Below, piece after piece: positions 1 to 6,318 of a stretch of 19,023 nt of DNA. The stretch covers positions 1 to 19,023 of the forward strand of contig CAUGFC010000025.1 in NCBI GenBank assembly GCA_959598545.1. The letters run 5' to 3'. Source of the stretch: an uncultured Olsenella sp. (GTDB lineage Bacteria; Actinomycetota; Coriobacteriia; Coriobacteriales; Atopobiaceae). How positions within the stretch are numbered: the stretch's first letter is position 1; every line of letters begins with the position of its first letter. The notes beneath the pieces are model-generated. The model saw only the letters and a list, made by a program, of their open reading frames with translations, made no database searches and was not told the DNA's origin. Position numbers and translations under genes: made by a program.

Positions 1-1371
1 CTCGGCGATCGCCATCTGGCACGCCGAGAAGAACGAGATGCCCTCCCCCGCCGCCAGCTCGCGGATCTTGGCGATGGACGTGGTGCCGATGCCGCGACGC
101 GGGGTGTTGACCACGCGCAGCGCCGAGACGTCGTCGTCCGGGTTCACCACGAGCTTGAGGTAGGCCATGACGTCGCGGACCTCGGCGCGGTCGAAGAAGC
201 GCGTGCCGCCCACGATCTTGTACGGGACGCCCGCGCGCAGGAACATGTCCTCGAGCACGCGCGACTGAGCGTTGGTGCGGTAGAAGACGGCCATGTCGTC
301 GTAGCTCGTGCCGCCGTCGTGGAGCTTCTCAATCTCCGAGCCAATCCAGCGCCCCTCGTCACGCTCGTCGGCCGCCTGGAACACCTTGATCTTCTCGCCG
401 TCCCCGGCGTCGGTGAACAGACGCTTGGGCTTGCGGCGGGAGTTGTTGGCCACCACGGCGTTGGCGGCGGCCAGGATGTGGCCCGTGGAGCGGTAGTTCT
501 GCTCGAGGCGCACCACGCGAGCGTCCGGGTAGTCCTTCTCGAAGTCCAGGATGTTCTGGATGTCGGCGCCGCGCCAGCTGTAGATCGACTGGTCGTCGTC
601 GCCCACGACCATGAGGTTGCGGTAGCGCGCGGCCAGCAGGTTGGTGATCGCGTACTGGACGTGGTTGGTGTCCTGGTACTCGTCCACGCTGATCTGGCGG
701 AAGCGGTCCTGGTAGCGCTCCAGGACCTCGGGGCGCCTGGAGAGCAGCTCGAAGGTCTTGACCAGCAGGTCGTCGAAGTCCATCGCGTTGGCGCGGGCGA
801 GACGGCGGTCCAGCTCGCGGTAGACGCGCGCGGCGGCGCGGTCCGCGGGGCTGACGGAGCTCGCCATCTCGTCGGGACCCACCAGGGCGTTCTTGGCCGC
901 GGAGATCTTGGCGCGGACGGAGTTGAGCGGGTAGGACTTCTGGTCGATGTCCAGGTCGGACATGATCGCCTTCACCAGACGGCGCGAGTCGTCGTCATCG
1001 TAAATCGTGAAGTTGGGCCGATAGCCCACGAGCTCGCCATCCTCGCGCAGGATGCGCACGCACATGGCGTGGAAGGTGCAGACCCACATGCCGCGCGTGC
1101 CGTACGGGAGCAGGGCCCCCAGGCGCTCGCGCATCTCGGCGGCAGCCTTGTTGGTGAACGTAATGGCCAGGACCTGCCAGGGCCTCACGCCCTCGTCGGC
1201 GATCATGTGGGCGATGCGGTACGTGAGGACGCGCGTCTTGCCCGAGCCCGCGCCCGCGAGCACGAGCAGGGGGCCGCGCGTGCACTCCACGGCCTCGCGC
1301 TGGGCGGGGTTGAGGCCCTCCAGGTCAACGGTGGGCGTCTGGCTGAACAGGGACTGCTGGTCGCTCGTCAT
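1..1371 (-). CDS. pcrA: UvrD/PcrA-type ATP-dependent DNA helicase (partial, C-terminus outside window)
   Basis: Superfamily 1 3'-to-5' DNA helicase of the UvrD/PcrA/Rep group, which acts in DNA repair and removal of blocked replication intermediates. The reading frame is open from the ATG at 1371 to the window edge, giving 457 of the usual 700-800 residues. Visible motifs in order: Q motif (LNPAQREAV, residues 20-28), Walker A AGAGSGKT (39-46), ITFTNKAAAEM shortly after, Walker B DEYQDTN (230-236), GDDDQSIYSWRGA (from 257) and the motif IV region LEQNYRST. The last visible part, VVNTPRRGIG, is typical of PcrA domain 2B/2A. The start follows a GAGAGGAA ribosome site nine bases upstream. It lies downstream of marR in the same direction with a 135-base gap and has its own putative -10 element. 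Assignment to PcrA rather than another UvrD paralogue is by overall likeness; the family call is secure. Confidence 0.95.
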   Translation of the reverse strand, partial: MTSDQQSLFSQTPTVDLEGLNPAQREAVECTRGPLLVLAGAGSGKTRVLTYRIAHMIADEGVRPWQVLAITFTNKAAAEMRERLGALLPYGTRGMWVCTFHAMCVRILREDGELVGYRPNFTIYDDDDSRRLVKAIMSDLDIDQKSYPLNSVRAKISAAKNALVGPDEMASSVSPADRAAARVYRELDRRLARANAMDFDDLLVKTFELLSRRPEVLERYQDRFRQISVDEYQDTNHVQYAITNLLAARYRNLMVVGDDDQSIYSWRGADIQNILDFEKDYPDARVVRLEQNYRSTGHILAAANAVVANNSRRKPKRLFTDAGDGEKIKVFQAADERDEGRWIGSEIEKLHDGGTSYDDMAVFYRTNAQSRVLEDMFLRAGVPYKIVGGTRFFDRAEVRDVMAYLKLVVNPDDDVSALRVVNTPRRGIGTTSIAKIRELAAGEGISFFSACQMAIAE

Positions 1372-1406
1372 GCCTCGGGGTTCCTCTCGTCGTCGTCTGC
1401 CCTACG

Positions 1407-1412
1407 AGTGTA
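1407..1412 (-). promoter_or_regulatory. Putative -10 element of the helicase gene
   Basis: The minus strand reads TACACT 36 bases upstream of the helicase ATG, fitting a TAnnnT -10 hexamer. No convincing -35 is present. Similar hexamers (TATACT, TATGCT, TACAGT) lie 30-36 bases before the starts of three other genes in this window, which supports the reading. The rest of the 1372-1506 gap shows no strong terminator for the upstream operon. Confidence 0.3.
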
Positions 1413-1506
1413 GCGGCAAGCCCGGACGCAAAACAGGCGCGGGCGAGAAGAACATCGGGGCGCGGCGGCCGCTGCGACGCGACCCTCGCACGCGTCCCGG
1501 GAACAC

Positions 1507-1956
1507 CTAGCGCTTCGTGGAGCCACCAAATATGTCGTCTTTGTTGTAGGTGATGCTGTAGGCAGTCTCCAGGCCCTTGAGCAGCTCGCGGGCGTCATGC
1601 TCGCCCATCTTGCTCAGCGTCGCGGCAAGGCTCGAGACGCCATCGGACTGGCGATGCTGAGCGTGGGCGCACCCCTCATCGGTGCAGTGCACGATCACGC
1701 GTCGACGATCGTGCGCGTCAGGAATGCGCTCGACGTACCCCTTCGACTCCAGGGAATCGATGATGCGAGTCATGCGCGGACGCGTGTAGCCGAGCTTCTC
1801 CGCCAGGTCAGACGGGCTCATGCCATCTTCGTGACGAGAGAGGTACTCGAGGACGGGATCTTCGCCCATTGACATGCCATAGGCCGTTCCGATGGCGCCC
1901 TTCGCAACACCACGCGAATACATGATGAGCTTTCTGGCGGCGTCCTCGTAGTCCAT
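1507..1956 (-). CDS. MarR-family winged-helix transcriptional regulator, last gene of the PTS operon
   Basis: A 149-residue DNA-binding regulator with MarR architecture: N-terminal dimerisation helix (MDYEDAARKLIMYSRGVAKG), helix-turn-helix at about residues 46-72 (MSPSDLAEKLGYTRPRMTRI, then IDSLESKGYVER), and the wing with the hallmark DAHDRRRVIVHCTDEG at about 80-95. It ends with a C-terminal helix. Start choice is uncertain. The frame stays open upstream to an ATG at 1998 and a GTG at 2055, six bases after the HAD gene. I prefer 1956 because homology begins there, a GGGGAGG lies about 14 bases upstream, and a predicted operator (2023-2037) falls inside the longer forms. As the last gene of a mannose-family PTS operon whose upstream region carries the same operator motif, it is likely the operon's repressor or inducer-responsive switch and autoregulated. 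The ligand is unknown. Confidence 0.85.
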   Translation of the reverse strand: MDYEDAARKLIMYSRGVAKGAIGTAYGMSMGEDPVLEYLSRHEDGMSPSDLAEKLGYTRPRMTRIIDSLESKGYVERIPDAHDRRRVIVHCTDEGCAHAQHRQSDGVSSLAATLSKMGEHDARELLKGLETAYSITYNKDDIFGGSTKR

Positions 1957-2022
1957 CTTCCCGCTGAGCACCTCCCCTTCAGAACGCGACGGGCACATCG
2001 TCCCCACACCCACATTCGACTG

Positions 2023-2037
2023 GTTAATGGTAGCAAC
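2023..2037 (-). promoter_or_regulatory. Predicted MarR operator ahead of marR
   Basis: A 15-bp imperfect palindrome of form GTT-N9-AAC. The plus strand reads GTTAATGGTAGCAAC and extends to ACTAT. With its flanks it differs by two bases over 18 positions from the site at 6211-6225 (GTTAATGGTAGCAACTAT against GTTAACGGTAGCAATTAT). Two such matches in one window, one ahead of the PTS genes and one ahead of the regulator, suggest a shared binding site. Binding by this MarR protein is inferred. Confidence 0.6.
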
Positions 2038-2061
2038 TATCGTCACGCTCTGCACGCTCTC

Positions 2062-2877
2062 TCACGCCTCCCCGATGAGCGAGAAAATCGCCTCCGCAAG
2101 TCCGTCATGCACGTTGTCGAGCCAGGTGACCCGCGCGGCTGCCGCCCGCACCTCGGCAGGCGCATTGGCCATCGCCCAGCTCTCCCCCACCGCGCAGAAC
2201 ATGTCCACGTCGTTTTGTCCATCACCAAAGGCAACCGCATCCGCGGCGTCGACGCCCAGGTACCGGCATACAGCCTCGATGCCCTCGGCCTTGCTCACAC
2301 GTCCGTCCATGACCTCGCAGAGGATGGGAGAGGAACGAACCACCGAGAGACTCGGGAAGGCCGCCGCGACCTCTCGCTCGGCACGCTCGATGGACTCCGG
2401 TTCCCCCACGAGCAGGAACTTGTGGAGCCCGCGTTCCGAGAAGTGGTCCCCGAGGGCACCCTCCGTGGACGTCACGCCCACGATCTTCTCCTCGCGTCGG
2501 ACGCGCGGGTCGGAGCGGTCGGAGACCACCCAAGAGTGGTAGCCATACGCCATGCAGCAGACGTCGGGCACGTCACACGCCACGAAATCGCGCACCTCGA
2601 GGGCGCAGCCAAGACCGATGGTACGGCTCAGGAGCTCGGAGCCTTTACCGTCGAGCACATAGGCCCCGCCGTAGCATACGACGGGCCCCTCGTTGCCGAG
2701 GGCCCGTCGTATGGCGACAAGCGCCTCGGGCATGCGCGCTGACACCAGCACCAGGGGAACGCCCTGTTCGGAGAGGAAGCGAGCGGCGGCGGCCGTGCGT
2801 GGGCTCACGCGGTGGTCTCCGTCGAGCAGCGTGCCGTCGACGTCGGAGAACACCGCGGCGGGAAGCTCTCCTGCCAT
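2062..2877 (-). CDS. Cof-type HAD-superfamily (IIB) phosphatase
   Basis: A 271-residue haloacid-dehalogenase hydrolase, likely a phosphatase of small phosphorylated metabolites. Motif I is DVDGTLL with nucleophile Asp12 and acid/base Asp14; motif II is VSAR (Ser46); motif III is the Lys196 region (GRVSKAEGI); motif IV is GDGQND (218-223), the magnesium-binding acidic pair. The cap between motifs II and III is of the IIB type found in Cof, YidA and sugar phosphatases. The ATG at 2877 overlaps the stop of the preceding membrane-protein gene by one base (TGATG), so translation is probably coupled; an AGGGGA lies ten bases upstream. Frames upstream to 3111 are open but lie inside that gene and are not credible. 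Co-transcription with the PTS suggests it may dephosphorylate an imported sugar phosphate, either as a catabolic step or to relieve sugar-phosphate stress. The substrate cannot be told from sequence. Confidence 0.9.
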   Translation of the reverse strand: MAGELPAAVFSDVDGTLLDGDHRVSPRTAAAARFLSEQGVPLVLVSARMPEALVAIRRALGNEGPVVCYGGAYVLDGKGSELLSRTIGLGCALEVRDFVACDVPDVCCMAYGYHSWVVSDRSDPRVRREEKIVGVTSTEGALGDHFSERGLHKFLLVGEPESIERAEREVAAAFPSLSVVRSSPILCEVMDGRVSKAEGIEAVCRYLGVDAADAVAFGDGQNDVDMFCAVGESWAMANAPAEVRAAAARVTWLDNVHDGLAEAIFSLIGEA

Positions 2878-3197
2878 CAGTCGTCCGTCCCCTCGTTCTT
2901 CTCGTCCAAGCCGACGCCTGCGGCGGCGAGGATGTTCCTGACGTTTCTCTTTGCGTTGGTCGTCCCCACCTTGAGGACCACCGAAACGAGCGCGCCCACG
3001 AGGAGCAGGACCACGCCGGCAATGCCGAAGCCGGTTCCGCCTCCGCCGTAAAAGCCCCAGTAACCCAGGATGAACCCCAGCGCGACAAGCGAGTAGCCGA
3101 TCCGCAGCCACACGTTCAGACGCTGGATGGCGTCGGTCTGGAGCTTGGCCTCCTTGACGAGGTCATCGCGCGTCCAGTTTGAGGTGTCGAGTGCCAT
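2877..3197 (-). CDS. Small two-helix membrane protein of unknown function in the PTS operon
   Basis: I do not recognise this 106-residue protein. It begins with a hydrophilic N-terminal segment (residues 1-28, helix-like and charged), then a transmembrane segment at about 32-50 (IGYSLVALGFILGYWGF). A glycine-rich turn (YGGGGTG) follows, then a second segment at about 56-76 (IAGVVLLLVGALVSVVL). It closes with a basic stretch and an acidic end (LDEKNEGTDD). Both termini are probably cytoplasmic by the positive-inside rule. The start has an AGAGGAA six to seven bases upstream. It lies between IID (88-base gap holding a hairpin) and the HAD gene (one-base overlap). It is not DUF956/ManO, the usual extra gene of Firmicute mannose PTS operons, which is soluble and longer. 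A role as an accessory or stability factor of the permease, or in sensing, is only a guess from position. Confidence 0.8.
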   Translation of the reverse strand: MALDTSNWTRDDLVKEAKLQTDAIQRLNVWLRIGYSLVALGFILGYWGFYGGGGTGFGIAGVVLLLVGALVSVVLKVGTTNAKRNVRNILAAAGVGLDEKNEGTDD

Positions 3198-3219
3198 GGT
3201 TCCTCTTCTCTAGGGGTAT

Positions 3220-3253
3220 GCCCGGGCCGCAGGGGATGCGCTGCGGCCCGGGC
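3220..3253 (-). repeat. Perfect 13-bp stem-loop between IID and the small membrane protein gene
   Basis: The arms GCCCGGGCCGCAG (3220-3232) and CTGCGGCCCGGGC (3241-3253) pair perfectly around an 8-base loop. In the minus direction no T-run follows, so a full intrinsic terminator is unlikely. It may stop some transcripts, or protect the 3' end of the upstream PTS message and set the ratio of downstream genes. Confidence 0.75.
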
Positions 3254-3285
3254 TGGATGGGGTCGGTTCCGAAAGGTCGGTAACC

Positions 3286-4137
3286 CTAGGCCGCCGTGGC
3301 GATCGTGGCAGCGCCGAAGAAGCCGACGCACGCACCGACGAAGGCGATGGCGAGCAGGATGAGCATCGTGACGATCGGGCTGACCTTCTTCTTGGACATG
3401 AGCCACCAGCAGAAGATCGTGAAAATCAGCGGGAGCAGCTTCGGGTAGATGCCGTCGAAGGTGCCCTGCAGGGTGCCGCCGCCCGGGAGCGTGAGCGCCG
3501 TGGAGATGGAGACCCAGGTCGCGGCAACGGCACCGATGACCATGGTGCCCACCAGGACGATCGCCTCGCGCAGAGCCGTGGCGTCGGGGCCGACGAGGGC
3601 CTCGACCGCGTCGCCGCCAAGCTTGTAGCCGCGATAGTAGGCGAAGCGCATGCCGAAGTAGGCGAGCAGGTTCCAGACCACGATGTAGAAGATCGCGCCG
3701 AGCGGGCTGCCGCCCTCGGAGAGGCCCATGCCGATGCCGAGCAGAATCGGGATCAGCGTGCCCACGATCAGGGAGTCGCCGATGCCCGCGAGCGGGCCCA
3801 TGAGACCGGCACGGATGCCGTTGATCGTGTCGTCGTCGATGGCCTCGCCGTTGGCGCGCGCCTCCTCGAGACCGACGGTCACGCCGACGATCATGGAGCC
3901 TATCTGCGGCTCGGTGTTGAAGAACGCGGAGTAGGTGGTGAGGGCCTTCTGCTGGTCCTCCTTCTTGTCGTACAGGTCCTCGACGATCGGCAGCATGGAG
4001 ACCAGGTAGCCGAAGGTCTGCATGTGCTCCTGCGAGAAGCACGTGAGGTTGCCGTAGTACCAGTTGTGGAAGGACTTGGCGAGGGCCTTCTTGGAGACCT
4101 TGCGGCCGCCCTTCTGCTCGACGGTGTTGTCAGCCAT
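3286..4137 (-). CDS. PTS mannose-family permease component IID
   Basis: The IID membrane subunit of a mannose-class (Man/Fru/Sor/GalNAc) phosphotransferase permease, 283 residues, close to the family norm. The N-terminal half carries family features: HNWYYGNLTCFSQEHMQ followed by GYLVSMLPIVEDLY, then FFNTEPQIGSMIVGVTVGLEE and GIRAGLMGPLAGIGDSL. The C-terminal half holds several hydrophobic segments (about 135-160, 185-210, 225-245, 255-283). IID forms the sugar channel together with IIC. Its ATG overlaps the IIC stop by one base (TAATG), and an AGGAGG lies eight bases before the start inside the end of IIC, so the two are translationally coupled. The sugar transported cannot be read from the sequence. 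Confidence 0.95.
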   Translation of the reverse strand: MADNTVEQKGGRKVSKKALAKSFHNWYYGNLTCFSQEHMQTFGYLVSMLPIVEDLYDKKEDQQKALTTYSAFFNTEPQIGSMIVGVTVGLEEARANGEAIDDDTINGIRAGLMGPLAGIGDSLIVGTLIPILLGIGMGLSEGGSPLGAIFYIVVWNLLAYFGMRFAYYRGYKLGGDAVEALVGPDATALREAIVLVGTMVIGAVAATWVSISTALTLPGGGTLQGTFDGIYPKLLPLIFTIFCWWLMSKKKVSPIVTMLILLAIAFVGACVGFFGAATIATAA

Positions 4138-5009
4138 TAGATGTCCTCCTCTTCCTCGTCGTCGTCAACAGAAGCGGTGATGGCGCCCGCGGTGCCGACC
4201 TTCTCGAGCTTGGACTCGATCTTAGAGAGCTCGAACTTGATGAGCGCGAAGAAGCAGGCGATGGCGGAGCAGGCGATGAGGTTGCAGCCCATGACCGCGG
4301 CGAGCGTGAAGCCGAAGAAGAACGGCAGGAAGTCGGTGGCCTTGGTGATGACCTGCTTGAGCAGGATGGCGATACCGACGCAGGGAAGCAGCGAGCCCAC
4401 GGCGAAGAGCGTCTTCATGGGGATGCCGTCCATGGGCATGCTGTTGAGCAGTGTGGTGACCATGTCGCCGCCGAAGTAGACGATCACGAACGTGGGGATG
4501 AAGGAGCAGACGATGTGGGAGATCCACGGCAGGACCATGTCCACGAGGTAGAGCTTGTGGGTGTCGCCCTTCTCGAGCCACTTCCAGCCCATGGCCTGCC
4601 AGGCCAGGTTGATGGTCGCGGTGCCGTAGAAGAGGATGGCGCCAAGGGTGCCGCAGGTGGCGCCGAGCGTCGTGGCAAGAGCCGCCGCGTCTGCGCCGGA
4701 GGGGTCGGCGGCGAGCGCCGGGTTGCCCTTGATCGCGATCATGGCCAAGGGGATGCCGATGTAGCAGGCCGCACGGACGTCGGCGGAGACGGTGCCGCCG
4801 GGGGTTACGAGGGCGATGTAGACCACCTGGATGGCCATGCCGACGATGATGCCGAGGGTGATGTCGCCCAAGATGATGCCGACCACCAGACCGGCGACGA
4901 GCGGGCGTCCGAGCGTGTAGTTGCCGATGGACGTGCCGCCGAGGCCGGGCATGGACGCCAGGCAGGCAAACAGTCCCAGCAGCGCCGCCTGGAACACGTT
5001 GATTTCCAT
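4137..5009 (-). CDS. PTS mannose-family permease component IIC
   Basis: The 290-residue IIC integral-membrane subunit of the mannose/sorbose family, which with IID carries the sugar across the membrane while IIB phosphorylates it. The family signature GRPLVAGLVVGIILGD lies at about residues 33-48, after the opening FQAALLGLFACLASMPG. Several further hydrophobic segments run to about residue 265. The tail ends in an acidic run (DDDEEEEDI), longer and more acidic than in most relatives that I know. The ATG at 5009 follows AAAGGTGG five bases upstream; the frame is open to 5048 but without a better ribosome site. It follows IIB with a 90-base gap containing two hairpins and overlaps IID by one base. 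Confidence 0.95.
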   Translation of the reverse strand: MEINVFQAALLGLFACLASMPGLGGTSIGNYTLGRPLVAGLVVGIILGDITLGIIVGMAIQVVYIALVTPGGTVSADVRAACYIGIPLAMIAIKGNPALAADPSGADAAALATTLGATCGTLGAILFYGTATINLAWQAMGWKWLEKGDTHKLYLVDMVLPWISHIVCSFIPTFVIVYFGGDMVTTLLNSMPMDGIPMKTLFAVGSLLPCVGIAILLKQVITKATDFLPFFFGFTLAAVMGCNLIACSAIACFFALIKFELSKIESKLEKVGTAGAITASVDDDEEEEDI

Positions 5010-5032
5010 ATGAACCACCTTTCCAATGCTAG

Positions 5033-5046
5033 GCCCCTTGCGGGGC
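5033..5046 (-). repeat. Short stem-loop just upstream of IIC
   Basis: The arms GCCCC (5033-5037) and GGGGC (5042-5046) enclose a TTGC loop, about 24 bases before the IIC start. It is small and might occur by chance in GC-rich DNA; it is noted because a longer hairpin stands beside it. Confidence 0.35.
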
Positions 5047-5061
5047 ACTTGCGTTTCTCGC

Positions 5062-5084
5062 GGCGGGCCCCCGGACGGCCCGCC
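5062..5084 (-). repeat. Stem-loop in the IIB-IIC gap
   Basis: Perfect 8-bp arms GGCGGGCC (5062-5069) and GGCCCGCC (5077-5084) surround a 7-base loop, 15 bases downstream of the IIB stop. No T-run follows in the minus direction. It is probably an mRNA-processing or 3'-protecting element within the operon rather than a terminator. Confidence 0.6.
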
Positions 5085-5099
5085 CCGCAGTGCAACGAA

Positions 5100-5597
5100 C
5101 TAGAAGCCGAACTGCCCGCGGAACTTGTCCCAGGTGCCGATGCCCTTGTCGGGGATCAGGCGGAAGTCGACGGTGTAGCCGGCCTTGGAGATGTCCTCGA
5201 AGGCCTGTGCCTCCTCCTGCGTGATGGACTGGTTGTTGCCCAGCTTGGTGGTGCCGGGACGGTCGTTGCAGGGGCCCACGATGACGGTCTTGACGTCGCC
5301 CGGCACGAACCCGAAGTTCACGAGAATCTCAGCCATGTCGAGCGGGTTCTTGGTGATCAGGAAGTAGCGGGTGTCGCTGTCCAGGACGGTCTGGGCCTTC
5401 TCCTTGAAGTGGTCCATCGTCCACACGAAGGTCTTCTTGTCCGGCGCGGCGCTCTTGTAGGCGCTCTTGAGCACCGGGTTGGACGCCGCGGCGTCGTTGA
5501 CGGCGATGATGCCGTCGCAGGGGTACTCGACCGCCCAGCGGGTGACGGTCTGGCCGTGAATCATGCGGTCGTCGATGCGAACGAACGAAACTGCCAT
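5100..5597 (-). CDS. PTS mannose-family phosphotransferase component IIB
   Basis: The 165-residue soluble IIB protein that accepts phosphate from IIA on a histidine and passes it to the incoming sugar. The active-site motif RIDDRMIHGQTVTRW lies at residues 7-21, with His14 as the phosphorylated residue. Later family features include ITKNPLDMAEI and the GDVKTVIVGPCN region. The length matches the family. The ATG at 5597 has an AAGGAGAAGG ribosome site just upstream; a GTG at 5636 in the same frame adds 13 residues but lacks this spacing. It follows IIA with a 60-base gap containing a small hairpin. IIA and IIB are separate proteins here, as in fructose/sorbose-type systems, and unlike the fused ManX of Escherichia coli. 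Confidence 0.95.
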   Translation of the reverse strand: MAVSFVRIDDRMIHGQTVTRWAVEYPCDGIIAVNDAAASNPVLKSAYKSAAPDKKTFVWTMDHFKEKAQTVLDSDTRYFLITKNPLDMAEILVNFGFVPGDVKTVIVGPCNDRPGTTKLGNNQSITQEEAQAFEDISKAGYTVDFRLIPDKGIGTWDKFRGQFGF

Positions 5598-5633
5598 GTC
5601 CTTCTCCTTGTCTGTTCTCGTTCCGATACTGCG

Positions 5634-5650
5634 CACGGGCTATTCCCGTG
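5634..5650 (-). repeat. Stem-loop in the IIA-IIB gap
   Basis: The arms CACGGG (5634-5639) and CCCGTG (5645-5650) enclose a 5-base loop, directly after the IIA stop. It is short but sits in the same position as larger hairpins after IIB and IID. Confidence 0.5.
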
Positions 5651-5657
5651 AAGGTGC

Positions 5658-6086
5658 CTAGAGATCCTCGTCCTCATCCTCGCCGAGGTCGAGCTCGACC
5701 TCGCGCATGGCGGCCTGCCCCTCGGAGAGCGCCGAGGAGCACAGGGCCATGGGGTCGTCCGTCTGAAGGTCGAAGGCCGCCGTGAGCGCCATCGGCAGGC
5801 TCACGCCGCCGAAGGCGCGCGTGCGGGCGAGGAGCCCGTGGCCAGCCAGCACGTTGAGCGCGTTGGTGAGGGGCGAGCCACCGATGATGTCACCCATGAC
5901 GATGACCTCGTCTCCCCCACCGATGGGCGCGACGACCTTCTCGAGCTCGGCCACGTACTCGTCAGCGCCCTCGCCGTCGCGCAGGCTGCAGCTCAGGATG
6001 TCCTCGCGCTTGCCCACGAGCATGTCGAGCACGCTGTGCAGGCCCGGCGCGAACGTTCCGTGGCTGACCAGAAGCAGATACCTCAT
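5658..6086 (-). CDS. PTS mannose-family phosphotransferase component IIA, first gene of the operon
   Basis: The 142-residue cytoplasmic IIA protein that takes phosphate from HPr and gives it to IIB. The N-terminus MRYLLLVSHGTFAPGL places the phosphorylated His9 in the usual motif, and GDIIGGSPLTNAL matches the conserved D-GGSP-N region. The C-terminal end is acidic (DLGEDEDEDL). The ATG at 6086 has GGGGAGAGGA upstream; an earlier in-frame ATG at 6131 would add 15 residues with no homology and no clear ribosome site. It is the promoter-proximal gene. The upstream region (6087-6240) is AT-rich and carries the predicted operators, so expression is probably controlled there. No HPr or Enzyme I gene is nearby. 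Confidence 0.93.
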   Translation of the reverse strand: MRYLLLVSHGTFAPGLHSVLDMLVGKREDILSCSLRDGEGADEYVAELEKVVAPIGGGDEVIVMGDIIGGSPLTNALNVLAGHGLLARTRAFGGVSLPMALTAAFDLQTDDPMALCSSALSEGQAAMREVELDLGEDEDEDL

Positions 6087-6150
6087 TCTCTTGTCCTCTC
6101 CCCGTCCCGTCATCGAGACATGCTCTTTCATGCCTCTTTCAGTGATTTTG

Positions 6151-6165
6151 ATTGTTGCTATTAAC
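6151..6165 (-). promoter_or_regulatory. Predicted operator site 1 of the PTS operon
   Basis: The plus strand reads ATTGTTGCTATTAAC. Its complement, GTTAATAGCAACAAT, fits the same 15-bp frame as the other sites (GTT-N9-AAC/AAT). A further overlapping copy, ATTAACGGAGCAAC (6167-6180), is one base shorter. Regulation by the MarR protein of the operon is inferred. Confidence 0.5.
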
Positions 6166-6181
6166 TATTAACGGAGCAACC

Positions 6182-6206
6182 GAATAGTTGTCAGCGGTAA
6201 CTATTC
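6182..6206 (-). promoter_or_regulatory. Predicted operator site 2, perfect inverted repeat
   Basis: The 8-base arms GAATAGTT (6182-6189) and AACTATTC (6199-6206) are perfect inverted repeats around nine bases. The core (6187-6201) is GTT-N9-AAC, the same spacing as the other sites. It is the most symmetrical of the group and sits in the middle of the cluster, as expected of a dimeric MarR binding site. Confidence 0.6.
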
Positions 6207-6210
6207 ATCG

Positions 6211-6225
6211 GTTAACGGTAGCAAT
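6211..6225 (-). promoter_or_regulatory. Predicted operator site 3 of the PTS operon
   Basis: The plus strand reads GTTAACGGTAGCAAT followed by TAT. It matches the site ahead of marR (2023-2037) at 16 of 18 positions. It is the site farthest from IIA, about 125 bases before the start. Confidence 0.6.
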
Positions 6226-6241
6226 TATTTCATAGAGAAAT

Positions 6242-6280
6242 TACTGCCCGCCGCCTCGAAGCGTGAGGCGGCGGGCAGTA
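6242..6280 (-). terminator. Intrinsic terminator of the alpha/beta hydrolase gene
   Basis: Perfect 16-bp arms run from 6242 to 6257 (TACTGCCCGCCGCCTC) and 6265 to 6280, with a 7-base loop. In the minus direction AATTTCTCT follows, a weak T-rich tract. It lies 38 bases after the hydrolase stop and directly ahead of the PTS operator region, insulating the two. Confidence 0.8.
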
Positions 6281-6318
6281 GACAAGACATTTTAGCTGGT
6301 GTTTTGTTGCGTTGGGTG

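Noticed and set aside
319..1413. A 364-codon plus-strand frame opposite the helicase gene.
   Set aside because: It is antisense to PcrA motifs and has the same low-information composition; no ribosome site or family likeness.
2878..3111. Upstream extension of the HAD phosphatase frame.
   Set aside because: It overlaps the small membrane-protein gene throughout, while the ATG at 2877 begins the HAD fold exactly.
3220..3253. The hairpin after IID as the end of the operon.
   Set aside because: It lacks a T-run, and the next gene starts 23 bases on in the same direction with tight coupling further downstream, so read-through is likely.
4515..5651. A 378-codon plus-strand frame opposite PTS IIC and IIB.
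   Set aside because: The minus-strand proteins carry unmistakable PTS signatures; the plus-strand product is compositional noise.
6087..6240. A sigma-54 (-24/-12) promoter, as in LevR-controlled mannose PTS operons.
   Set aside because: No GG-N10-GC arrangement of the right type was found upstream of IIA, and no LevR-type activator is in the window.
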